Positions 1 through 6,152 of a stretch of DNA of 14,822 nt are shown piece after piece. The position numbers and the translations under genes were made by a program. Origin of the DNA: Peptococcaceae bacterium (GTDB lineage: Bacteria > Bacillota > Peptococcia > Peptococcales > Peptococcaceae); the NCBI GenBank assembly GCA_017532485.1, contig JAFXJE010000049.1, forward strand, positions 1 through 14,822, read 5' to 3'. Below the pieces are notes generated by a model that did not search any database, was not told the DNA's origin, and saw only the letters and a program-made list of their open reading frames with translations. The stretch's first letter is position 1. The number at the start of each line of letters is the position of its first letter.

Positions 1-39
1 AAAATCCTCGTGTCGCTGGTTCGATTCCGGCTCGAGGCA
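1..39 (+). tRNA. tRNA-Phe (GAA inferred), 3' part only
   Basis: The window starts inside the anticodon loop of a tRNA. Visible in order are the 3' side of the anticodon stem (5-9), a five-base variable loop GTGTC (10-14), the T arm with stem GCTGG/CCGGC around loop TTCGATT (15-31), the 3' acceptor strand TCGAGGC (32-38) and discriminator A (39). The leading AAAA followed by TCCTCGTGTC is the characteristic anticodon-loop to variable-loop stretch of bacterial tRNA-Phe, which gives anticodon GAA with its G just outside the window. No CCA is encoded: the next bases are TTA. The anticodon itself is not visible, so the isotype is inferred from the flanking bases. Confidence 0.75.
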
Positions 40-46
40 TTAAAAG

Positions 47-80
47 CAGCTTGTCTTTGGACAAGCTGTTTTTGTTTTTT
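47..80 (+). terminator. Intrinsic terminator of the tRNA unit
   Basis: A perfect 9-bp stem, CAGCTTGTC (47-55) with GACAAGCTG (60-68), closes on a TTTG loop. A T-rich run follows (69-80, broken by one G). It begins eight bases after the tRNA discriminator base, as expected for the end of a tRNA transcript. Confidence 0.9.
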
Positions 81-116
81 GACGAATATTTTTGCTCAGT
101 TGAATATATACAAAGA

Positions 117-143
117 GAGGGTAGGACAAGAAGTCCTACCCTC
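117..143 (-). terminator. Hairpin terminator downstream of the aminotransferase
   Basis: An 11-bp perfect stem, GAGGGTAGGAC (117-127) with GTCCTACCCTC (133-143), sits 15 bases past the stop codon of the minus-strand aminotransferase. Read on the minus strand it is followed by a weak U tract (TTTGTATAT). Read on the plus strand it is followed, after a few bases, by six T's (149-154), so it may stop transcription from both sides. Confidence 0.75.
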
Positions 144-157
144 ATAAATTTTTTACC

Positions 158-1339
158 TTATTTTAAGGAGTTGATGAAACGTTCGATACGTACTAAAGCT
201 TCTTTGATGTTTTCTACGGAAGAAGCATAGCTGCAACGGATGAAACCTTCACCACTAGCACCAAAAGCATTACCAGGAACAACAGCTACTTTTTCTTCTC
301 TCAGTAAACGTTCACAGAATTCTTCACTGCTTAAACCTGTAGATTGAATAGATGGGAATACATAGAATGCACCGTTAGGTTCGAAGCAAGATAAGCCAAT
401 ATTGCGTAAACCTTCTACGATTAATTTTCTACGAGCATCATAGGATTCAACCATTTTTTGAACTTCTTCTTCACCACGTTGTAAGCCGGCTAAAGCACCG
501 TATTGACCCATAGTTGGAGCACTCATGATGCCATATTGGTGTAATTTTGTCATAGCAGCGATAACAGGAACAGGACCACAAGCATAACCTACACGCCAGC
601 CGGTCATAGCGAAAGCTTTAGAGAAGCCGTTCAAAACAACGCTTCTTTCTTGCATTTCAGGCAGAGCAGCGAAAGAGTAGTGTTTTTTGCCGTTGTATGT
701 TAATTCACTGTAAATTTCATCGCAGATAACGAATAAGTTGTGTTTTTTAACAAGTTCAGCGATTGGTTCATAATCTTCCTTAGCCATAACACCACCTGTT
801 GGGTTATTTGGATAAGGTAAGATTAATACTTTGGATTTTGGAGTAATTTTCTTTTCCAGTTCTTCAGCTGTTAAGCGGAAGTCATCTTTTTCAAAAGTAG
901 CTACGCTAACAGGAACACCTGCTGCTAAGGTAGTCAATGGGCCGTAGCAAACAAAAGATGGGTCTGGGATAAGAACTTCATCACCAGGTTCTAAAATCGC
1001 GCGTAAAGCTAAGTCGATAGCTTCACTAGCACCAACAGTAACTAAAACTTGGTTTTCAGGAGCATAGTTTAATTCGTATTTTTTCAAGTAGTCACAGATT
1101 GCTGTACGTAATTCAATTAAGCCGGAGTTGGAGGTGTATTGAGTTTTACCTTGTTTTAAGGAATCAATAGCAGCATCCATCATTACATCTGGTGTAACGA
1201 AGTCTGGTTCACCAACGCTTAAAGAGATGCAACCTTCCATAGTAGCAGCTAAGTCGAAAAACTTACGGATACCAGATGGAGGTAAAGCAGTAACGGTTTT
1301 GTTTACAAAATCTGCGGAGTTGATAGTCAAATCAATCAC
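158..1339 (-). CDS. PLP-dependent class I/II aminotransferase (aspartate/aromatic type)
   Basis: A 393-residue fold-type I aminotransferase of usual length, cytosolic. Such enzymes move an amino group between an amino acid and a 2-oxo acid using pyridoxal phosphate (PLP). Visible motifs are SVGEPDF near 41-47, YPNNPTG at 176-182 (substrate-site Asn), CDEIY at 206-210 (Asp207 pairs with the pyridine N, Tyr210 with the PLP oxygen), SKAFAMTGWRVGY with the Schiff-base Lys241, and FIRCS with carboxylate-binding Arg368. The start is GTG at 1337-1339, preceded by the ribosome site AAAGGA five bases upstream. The general look is that of Bacillus PatA/AspB-like enzymes. Substrate (aspartate, aromatic or branched) cannot be settled from sequence. 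The gene is monocistronic, flanked by terminators, and has its own promoter overlapped by a palindrome at 1391-1419, which suggests regulated expression. Confidence 0.9.
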   Translation of the reverse strand: MIDLTINSADFVNKTVTALPPSGIRKFFDLAATMEGCISLSVGEPDFVTPDVMMDAAIDSLKQGKTQYTSNSGLIELRTAICDYLKKYELNYAPENQVLVTVGASEAIDLALRAILEPGDEVLIPDPSFVCYGPLTTLAAGVPVSVATFEKDDFRLTAEELEKKITPKSKVLILPYPNNPTGGVMAKEDYEPIAELVKKHNLFVICDEIYSELTYNGKKHYSFAALPEMQERSVVLNGFSKAFAMTGWRVGYACGPVPVIAAMTKLHQYGIMSAPTMGQYGALAGLQRGEEEVQKMVESYDARRKLIVEGLRNIGLSCFEPNGAFYVFPSIQSTGLSSEEFCERLLREEKVAVVPGNAFGASGEGFIRCSYASSVENIKEALVRIERFINSLK

Positions 1340-1390
1340 AATCCTTTCTTTTAGTTAAATAATATTTTAGCGATATGGTTCTACCACATC

Positions 1391-1419
1391 AATTAGCTCA
1401 AATTAGCTCATAGCTAATT
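1391..1419. promoter_or_regulatory. Operator-like palindrome plus extra half-site at the aminotransferase promoter
   Basis: Two tandem copies of AATTAGCTCA (1391-1400 and 1401-1410) are followed by TAGCTAATT (1411-1419). The second copy and the last element form a perfect 8-bp inverted repeat, AATTAGCT-cat-AGCTAATT (1401-1419). It lies just downstream of the minus-strand -10 box, so it covers the predicted start point (about 1415) and the first bases of the transcript. The position fits a repressor operator. A short 5' mRNA hairpin is the alternative. The regulator is unknown. Confidence 0.55.
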
Positions 1420-1421
1420 CC

Positions 1422-1427
1422 ATTATA
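1422..1427 (-). promoter_or_regulatory. -10 box of the aminotransferase promoter
   Basis: The minus strand reads a perfect TATAAT here, about 83 bases upstream of the GTG start. No good -35 hexamer is seen 16-18 bases further upstream (the minus strand reads TATCCT or similar), so the promoter may depend on an activator or be intrinsically weak. The predicted start falls inside the palindrome at 1401-1419. Confidence 0.55.
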
Positions 1428-1514
1428 GTATATTTGGCTAGGAAAGGATAGAGGTTTTTGCTATTAGAAAAGAAAATATCATTAATCATAATTTTAATAA
1501 AGTATAATGTACAA

Positions 1515-1561
1515 AAAAGCACTCTTTATACTCTAATAAAAAGAGTATGAAGAGTGCTTTT
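1515..1561 (-). terminator. Strong terminator downstream of purA
   Basis: A 19-bp stem (1515-1533 with 1543-1561, one G-T wobble) begins seven bases past the purA stop codon. The minus-strand read-out ends in a run of six T's. The arms also begin and end with AAAA/TTTT, so it could act from the plus side too, though no plus-strand gene precedes it. Confidence 0.9.
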
Positions 1562-1567
1562 GAAATT

Positions 1568-2860
1568 TTAAGCAAATAAGTCGCCACGAATGATGGTCTG
1601 ATCTCTTCTAGGACCAACTGCTACAATTTTAATAGGTACACCTGTTAATTCTTCAATACGGTTAACATAAGCTTGTGCCGCTGCAGGTAATTCTTCGAAA
1701 GTAGTAGCACCTGTAGTATCAGTTTGCCAACCTGGCATTTCTTCATAAACAGGTTTACATTCAGCTAATACTTTTAAGCTGCTTGGAAAATGAATTACTT
1801 TTTCGCCATTGCGTTCATAATGAGTACAAATTTTGATGGTTTCCAAAGAATCTAAAACATCTAATTTCATTAATGCTAATTCATTGATACCACTTAAACG
1901 AATTGCATAATTAATCATGACCATATCAATCCAGCCACAACGACGAGTACGCCCTGTTACAGTACCAAATTCGTGACCTACTTTTTGTAAAGTATCGCCA
2001 ATTTCATCAAATAATTCTGTTGGGAAAGGACCTTCACCAACTCTAGTAGTGTAAGCTTTGATTATACCTAAAACATTTTTAATATTAGTAGGGCCGACAC
2101 CTGCACCTACACACGCATAGCTTGCGATAGGACTAGAGGAGGTAACAAATGGATATGTGCCGTGGTCAATATCCAATAAAGTACCTTGTGCTCCTTCAAA
2201 TACTACATGTTCGTCATTTTTTAAAGCATCATGAACAAACACGGAGGTATCAGCAGCCATTGGACGAATAAAGTTAGCATATTCGGTATATTCTTTAAGG
2301 ATTGTATCATAGTCAAGAGGCTCGCCTTGATATAATTTCACGATTTGATTGTTTTTGGACTCTAAATTGCGTTTTAACAATTCAGGAAAAACAGTTTCAT
2401 CAATTAAATCAGCGATGCGAATACCACAACGAGCAAATTTATCTACATAACAAGGACCAATGCCGTTTTTGGTAGTACCAATTTTAGCATCACCCTTAGC
2501 TTGTTCTTCATAATTATCAATAGCGATATGGTAAGGCATGATAACATGAGCACGTTCACTTATTTTTAAGTTTTCTGCTTTAATGCCTTTTTCACGCAAA
2601 TAAGCAATTTCGGACATCAGTACTTTAGGGTCAACAACAACGCCGTTACCAATAACGCAGGTTTTGTCATCATATAAAATACCAGATGGAATTAAACGCA
2701 ATTTAAATTCTTCATCACCAACTACAACGGTATGACCTGCATTGTTACCACCTTGATAACGTACGATAGTAGTAGCTTGTTCTGCTAAAAAGTCTGTAAT
2801 TTTACCTTTACCTTCATCGCCCCATTGAGCGCCTAATAATACTAATCCTGACATAATCAT
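1568..2860 (-). CDS. purA: Adenylosuccinate synthetase
   Basis: A cytosolic enzyme that joins IMP and aspartate with GTP to make adenylosuccinate, the first step from IMP to AMP. The 430-residue length is typical. The N-terminal loop GAQWGDEGKGK (10-20) carries catalytic Asp15. NNAGHTVV holds catalytic His43. GTVTGRTRRCGWID and the C-terminal VGPRRDQTI guanine-binding segment are present. Two in-frame ATGs compete: the first (2858-2860) lies four bases from the ribosome site AAGGGG, the second (2852-2854, giving MSGLVLLG) ten bases from it. Either is possible, and the two products differ by two residues. The gene lies 77 bases downstream of dnaB on the same strand, the usual Firmicutes neighbour order, and also has a candidate promoter of its own in that gap. 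Confidence 0.98.
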   Translation of the reverse strand: MIMSGLVLLGAQWGDEGKGKITDFLAEQATTIVRYQGGNNAGHTVVVGDEEFKLRLIPSGILYDDKTCVIGNGVVVDPKVLMSEIAYLREKGIKAENLKISERAHVIMPYHIAIDNYEEQAKGDAKIGTTKNGIGPCYVDKFARCGIRIADLIDETVFPELLKRNLESKNNQIVKLYQGEPLDYDTILKEYTEYANFIRPMAADTSVFVHDALKNDEHVVFEGAQGTLLDIDHGTYPFVTSSSPIASYACVGAGVGPTNIKNVLGIIKAYTTRVGEGPFPTELFDEIGDTLQKVGHEFGTVTGRTRRCGWIDMVMINYAIRLSGINELALMKLDVLDSLETIKICTHYERNGEKVIHFPSSLKVLAECKPVYEEMPGWQTDTTGATTFEELPAAAQAYVNRIEELTGVPIKIVAVGPRRDQTIIRGDLFA

Positions 2861-2894
2861 TCAACCCCTTATGATGTATCTACATTCCCCGACA

Positions 2895-2923
2895 ATGCTA
2901 TCAGAAAACAATAGTACTGTCAA
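2895..2923 (-). promoter_or_regulatory. Candidate purA promoter
   Basis: On the minus strand a consensus -35 TTGACA (2918-2923) is followed after exactly 17 bases by TAGCAT (2895-2900, four of six matches to TATAAT). It lies about 35 bases upstream of the purA start. It would let purA be transcribed apart from dnaB. Confidence 0.55.
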
Positions 2924-2946
2924 GGTTATTTTCAAAGTTAACCTTG
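2921..2946. repeat. Inverted repeat across the dnaB stop codon and purA -35 box
   Basis: CAAGGTTA (2921-2928) and TAACCTTG (2939-2946) form a perfect 8-bp inverted repeat with a ten-base spacer. One arm contains the dnaB stop codon and last codons, the other overlaps the purA -35 hexamer. No U tract follows on the minus strand, so it is not a standard terminator. It could be an operator, an mRNA 3' stabilising hairpin, or chance. Confidence 0.4.
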
Positions 2947-4278
2947 ATGATGAGCTAAATTGCCAAATTTGGTAAATTCTTTACGGAAGCTGACATTGAC
3001 GGAACCTGTAGCACCGTTTCTGTGTTTGGCAATGATTAACTCTGCTTCACCTTTATGCTCACTATCTTCGTGATAATATTCATCGCGATAAATAAACATT
3101 ACAATATCAGCATCTTGCTCCAAAGACCCAGATTCGCGCAGATGACTTAAACTCGGCTTTTTTTCTGGACCTTGCTCTACAGACCGGCTTAGTTGGGAGA
3201 GAGCAATGACAGGGATGTTTAACTCACGTGCTAAAGCTTTTAAGCTACGAGAAATCATCGATACTTCTTGTTGGCGACTTTCTGAACGCCCGTTGCTGCC
3301 CATCAATTGCAGATAGTCGATGACAATAAGGCTTAGGCCATGTTCGCTTTTGAGTCGGCGAGCTTTAGCACGAATTTCACGAATAGAAATTCCTGGTGTA
3401 TCATCGATATAAATAGGTGCATTAGCTAAAGGTGCAATAGCGTGAACAAGTCTAGTCCAATCATCACCGAAAAGTCTGCCGGTTCTTAAAGTTTGTTGGT
3501 CGATTTCAGCTATGGAAGAAACCATACGATTAACTAGTTGTTCTTTGGACATTTCTAAACTGAAAATAGCTACTGGTTGGTTTGTCATAATAGCAGCATT
3601 TTGAGCCATATTCAAAGCGAGGGAGGTTTTACCCATCGCAGGACGTGCCGCTAAAATAATAAAATCTGATTTCTGCCAACCATTAGTCATTTTATCTAAA
3701 TCAATTAAGCCAGATGTTAAACCGGTAAGGCCATCTTTTAAATTGGCTAAATGTTCAATATGGTCTAAAGTATCCGTAATGATATCAGAGATAGGAGTTA
3801 AGCCGCTGCGAGTACGTTTTTGGGAAATTTCCAAAACCATACGTTCGGCATCATCAAGAAGATTTTCTGCATCTTCACTATCTTCGTAGCTGCGATTGCT
3901 AATATTATTGGCAATTTGAATTAATTCGCGTAAAGTTGCTTTTTCTTTAACGATATTAGCATAATAAATCGCATTAACAGCTTTACCCAAAGAGTTGGAT
4001 ACTTGGGCAACATAAGTAATCCCACCGGCTTTTTCTACATTGCCGTCTTTTTGCAGCTGTTCAGTAACAGTAATCAAATCAATCGGCACTTGGCGTTCAT
4101 TTAAATCGATAATCGTGCTGAACAAGATGCGATGGTCAGGACGGTAAAAATCAGTAGGTTTTAAAATTGCCATGACTTCAATAATAGTATCACGGTCGTA
4201 AAACATGGAAGCTAAAACGGCTTGTTCAGCCTCGATGCTATGGGGTAATGCTTTATTTTCCAGTAATAAATCAGTCAT
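2938..4278 (-). CDS. dnaB: Replicative DNA helicase DnaB
   Basis: The hexameric helicase that unwinds DNA at the replication fork (DnaC in Bacillus naming). The protein is 446 residues, the usual length. The N-terminal helical domain begins with the family signature LPHSIEAEQAVL. The RecA-like C-terminal domain has Walker A ARPAMGKT (211-218), EMSKEQL, Walker B IVIDYLQLMG (318-327) and the KHRNG arginine-finger motif (418-422). There is no intein. I chose the ATG at 4276-4278 because GAGGTG lies seven to eight bases before it. An upstream in-frame GTG at 4285-4287 would add three residues but lies inside that ribosome site. It is first in a unit with purA and is driven by an extended -10 promoter that overlaps the divergent sirtuin-like gene's promoter. 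Confidence 0.97.
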   Translation of the reverse strand: MTDLLLENKALPHSIEAEQAVLASMFYDRDTIIEVMAILKPTDFYRPDHRILFSTIIDLNERQVPIDLITVTEQLQKDGNVEKAGGITYVAQVSNSLGKAVNAIYYANIVKEKATLRELIQIANNISNRSYEDSEDAENLLDDAERMVLEISQKRTRSGLTPISDIITDTLDHIEHLANLKDGLTGLTSGLIDLDKMTNGWQKSDFIILAARPAMGKTSLALNMAQNAAIMTNQPVAIFSLEMSKEQLVNRMVSSIAEIDQQTLRTGRLFGDDWTRLVHAIAPLANAPIYIDDTPGISIREIRAKARRLKSEHGLSLIVIDYLQLMGSNGRSESRQQEVSMISRSLKALARELNIPVIALSQLSRSVEQGPEKKPSLSHLRESGSLEQDADIVMFIYRDEYYHEDSEHKGEAELIIAKHRNGATGSVNVSFRKEFTKFGNLAHHQG

Positions 4279-4320
4279 GGAGTTCACCTCATGTATTTTA
4301 AATTATCCTCTCAACTACTT

Positions 4321-4329
4321 ATTATAGCA
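4321..4329 (-). promoter_or_regulatory. Extended -10 promoter of dnaB
   Basis: The minus strand reads TGCTATAAT, an extended -10 element (TATAAT at 4321-4326), about 43 bases upstream of the chosen ATG. The -35 region is poor, as expected for an extended -10 promoter. It lies back-to-back with the plus-strand promoter at 4345-4353. Confidence 0.6.
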
Positions 4330-4344
4330 TGAATTAGCGAATTG

Positions 4345-4353
4345 TGGTATATT
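4345..4353 (+). promoter_or_regulatory. Extended -10 promoter of the sirtuin-like gene
   Basis: TGGTATATT matches an extended -10 element (TATATT at 4348-4353), 38 bases before the chosen ATG. The -35 position (about 4325-4330) falls on the -10 box of dnaB on the other strand, so RNA polymerase could probably occupy only one promoter at a time. Confidence 0.5.
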
Positions 4354-4391
4354 AGAAAGAAATGTTTATTTGATTAGGGAGAGTGCAGGTA

Positions 4392-5153
4392 ATGAAATTT
4401 ATAGAACATCTTGGTTTAGCAGAAAAAGCTCTGATAAAAGAACAGATACAAAATGCTGATAAAGTTTTAGTAGGCTTGGGGGCAGGAATGGCTTTATCAG
4501 CAGGCTTAAAACCATTGCCTCTAGATCAAAGACAGAGTAAGGAAAATTATTGGCACTTTTGGCGCCCTTATCTCGAGGAACAGCGCTTTCAACAAGAAAG
4601 CAATCCAGTGTATGATGATTTAATGACTTTGCTGGCAGGCAAAGACTACTTTATTATTGATGCTAACCCTGATGGGATGTTGTATCGTAGTGGTGTGGAT
4701 TTGGATAGACTGTATAAAGTACAGGGTGATTTAGCACGGGCACAGTGCCAAAAAAATTGCAGTCATAAAGTATATCCTGTACGTCATAGTTTACAAAAAT
4801 TAGAGCAGGGCAAGGAGAAGGAGATTTGTTGTCCTGAATGTGGGGCACCTTTGGTCTTGAATGTTTATACGGATAAGGATTTTTGTGAAGCACCTTATGA
4901 GAAACAGAAAGCAGCTTATTTTCGTTTTATTAACAGTTCTGATAAAGAACGCTTGGTTATTTTAGAAATAGGTGTCGGTTATACTATACCAGAAATGATG
5001 CGTTTTCCTTTTGAATATATTGTACAAAATCATCGCAATGCCAGTTTAATTAGAGTAAACACTTTACATCCATTATGTGTAGAGGAAAATAAGCATAAGG
5101 CAATCTGTATTGCTTGCGATGCAGGAACGGTATTAAAAACACTGGTGGAATAA
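4392..5153 (+). CDS. SIR2-family protein resembling class M (SirTM) ADP-ribosyltransferases
   Basis: A cytosolic sirtuin-fold protein of 253 residues. Visible: a Rossmann glycine motif GLGAGMALSAGL (28-39), the segment NPVYDDL (71-77), IIDANPDG with the sirtuin Asn (Asn92), VQGD (110-113) with Gln111 where classical deacetylases have the catalytic His, and a probable zinc site made of C119/C123 (CQKNC) and C147/C150 (CPEC). LEIGVGYTIP (191-200) matches the late NAD-binding segment of the family. The Asn plus Gln pair and the QGD/CPxCG layout are those I recall for SirTM-type sirtuins, which ADP-ribosylate lipoylated GcvH-like proteins beside a macrodomain hydrolase. None of those partners lies here. 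It is shorter than SirTMs as I remember them (near 290), and the lost part seems to be the NAD lid after residue 40. The ATG at 4392 is chosen because AGGGAGA lies nine bases upstream. A GTG at 4383 is too close to it. The activity is unproven. Confidence 0.75.
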   Translation: MKFIEHLGLAEKALIKEQIQNADKVLVGLGAGMALSAGLKPLPLDQRQSKENYWHFWRPYLEEQRFQQESNPVYDDLMTLLAGKDYFIIDANPDGMLYRSGVDLDRLYKVQGDLARAQCQKNCSHKVYPVRHSLQKLEQGKEKEICCPECGAPLVLNVYTDKDFCEAPYEKQKAAYFRFINSSDKERLVILEIGVGYTIPEMMRFPFEYIVQNHRNASLIRVNTLHPLCVEENKHKAICIACDAGTVLKTLVE

Positions 5154-5189
5154 ATAGAGGCTGGGACAAAGTCCCAGCCTCTATTTTTT
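5152..5189. terminator. Bidirectional terminator between the sirtuin-like gene and sppA
   Basis: A perfect 16-bp stem (5152-5167 with 5171-5186) closes on an AAA loop. T's follow on the plus strand, and a TTTATT-type tract follows on the minus strand. The stop codons of both converging genes (5151-5153 and 5188-5190) lie in or against the arms, so one hairpin serves both. Confidence 0.92.
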
Positions 5190-6129
5190 AGTTGTAGTAA
5201 AACATGAATTGATTTTGTTGTGATTTACTTAAAAGCTGAACGATTTGCTGTTCGGCAGAAGGAGCAGGTTGAGTTATTTTCATTAAACTTTCCAAGAAAG
5301 TAATAGGTGCTTCATATGCGTAATAAATAGTTGCATCATAATCAACGTCTAAATCTCTTGCCATTTTAGCCAACGTATCTTCAAAAGTGGCAATTTCGTC
5401 GATTAAGCCATTTTCCAATGCTTGATGTGCAGAGTAAATTCTACCGTCAGCTAGAGGGATAACTTCCTCTTCGGTCATTTTGCGACCGTCAGCAATAACC
5501 TTAACAAATTGCATATAATATTCATCACAGATAGATTGGAAAATCTCTTTTTGTTCGTCAGTCAGAGGCTCATAAGAACTACCCATAGATTTGTTTTTGC
5601 CAGAAGTAATTTCCGTAACTTCTATACTGTAGCGACCTAAAAATTTGCTCAGGTCTACATGAGTAGCACTGATTACACCTAAAGAACCGGTAATGGTGTT
5701 GCGATTGGCGAAAATTTTATCACCAGCACAAGCTACATAGTAGCCGCCGGATGCTGCTTGTGAACCCATAGAAACATAAATAGGACAGCCAGTATAACGT
5801 TTATATTCCAATAACTTTAAGTATAATTCATCACCCTGGTAAACATAGCCGCCTGGGGAATCAATATAAAGTAAAAGACCAACGTTATTTTTGTCAGCAA
5901 TAATTTCATCAATAGTGTTCAAAAGCCATTGTTGATTATAACTGTAGCCATCATCTTCACTGATAGTACCAGTAATATTTAAAACAGCAATATGTTCTTC
6001 ATTAGGAGTTGAATTGAAAAGATTGTTTACTGAGCCTGTTTGCCAAGCGGCAAAGACCAATAAAAGACAAATGACAACAATGCCTGCATAAATAAATTTG
6101 CCTTTGTTAATTTGATTTTGCTCTTTCAT
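5188..6129 (-). CDS. sppA: Signal peptide peptidase SppA (S49 family)
   Basis: A membrane-anchored serine/lysine protease that degrades leftover signal peptides. The 313-residue form has one N-terminal membrane segment (about 13-28) and a single protease domain, as in Bacillus SppA (335 residues) rather than the double-length E. coli form. The domain includes LLLYIDSPGG (85-94), the nucleophile Ser127 in GSQAASGGYYVA, TGSLGVI (147-153) and the general-base Lys180 in SGKNK. The C-terminus ends in an aromatic tail (FMFYYN). In Bacillus SppA the C-terminus lies in its own active site, so this tail could do the same (inference). The ribosome site GGAGGAG lies nine to ten bases before the ATG. The gene is second in an operon, 23 bases after the DUF975-type gene. 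Confidence 0.95.
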   Translation of the reverse strand: MKEQNQINKGKFIYAGIVVICLLLVFAAWQTGSVNNLFNSTPNEEHIAVLNITGTISEDDGYSYNQQWLLNTIDEIIADKNNVGLLLYIDSPGGYVYQGDELYLKLLEYKRYTGCPIYVSMGSQAASGGYYVACAGDKIFANRNTITGSLGVISATHVDLSKFLGRYSIEVTEITSGKNKSMGSSYEPLTDEQKEIFQSICDEYYMQFVKVIADGRKMTEEEVIPLADGRIYSAHQALENGLIDEIATFEDTLAKMARDLDVDYDATIYYAYEAPITFLESLMKITQPAPSAEQQIVQLLSKSQQNQFMFYYN

Positions 6130-6152
6130 AGTATTATGCTCCTCCGATTTCC

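Noticed and set aside
1..157. Integration site or prophage remnant at the tRNA 3' end
   Set aside because: No direct repeat of the tRNA end, integrase or odd base composition is seen nearby. The tRNA is followed directly by its own terminator and a normal gene.
4663..4893. Minus-strand open frame of 76 codons inside the sirtuin-like gene
   Set aside because: It lies wholly antisense to a gene with recognisable motifs, has no ribosome site, and its translation resembles no protein.
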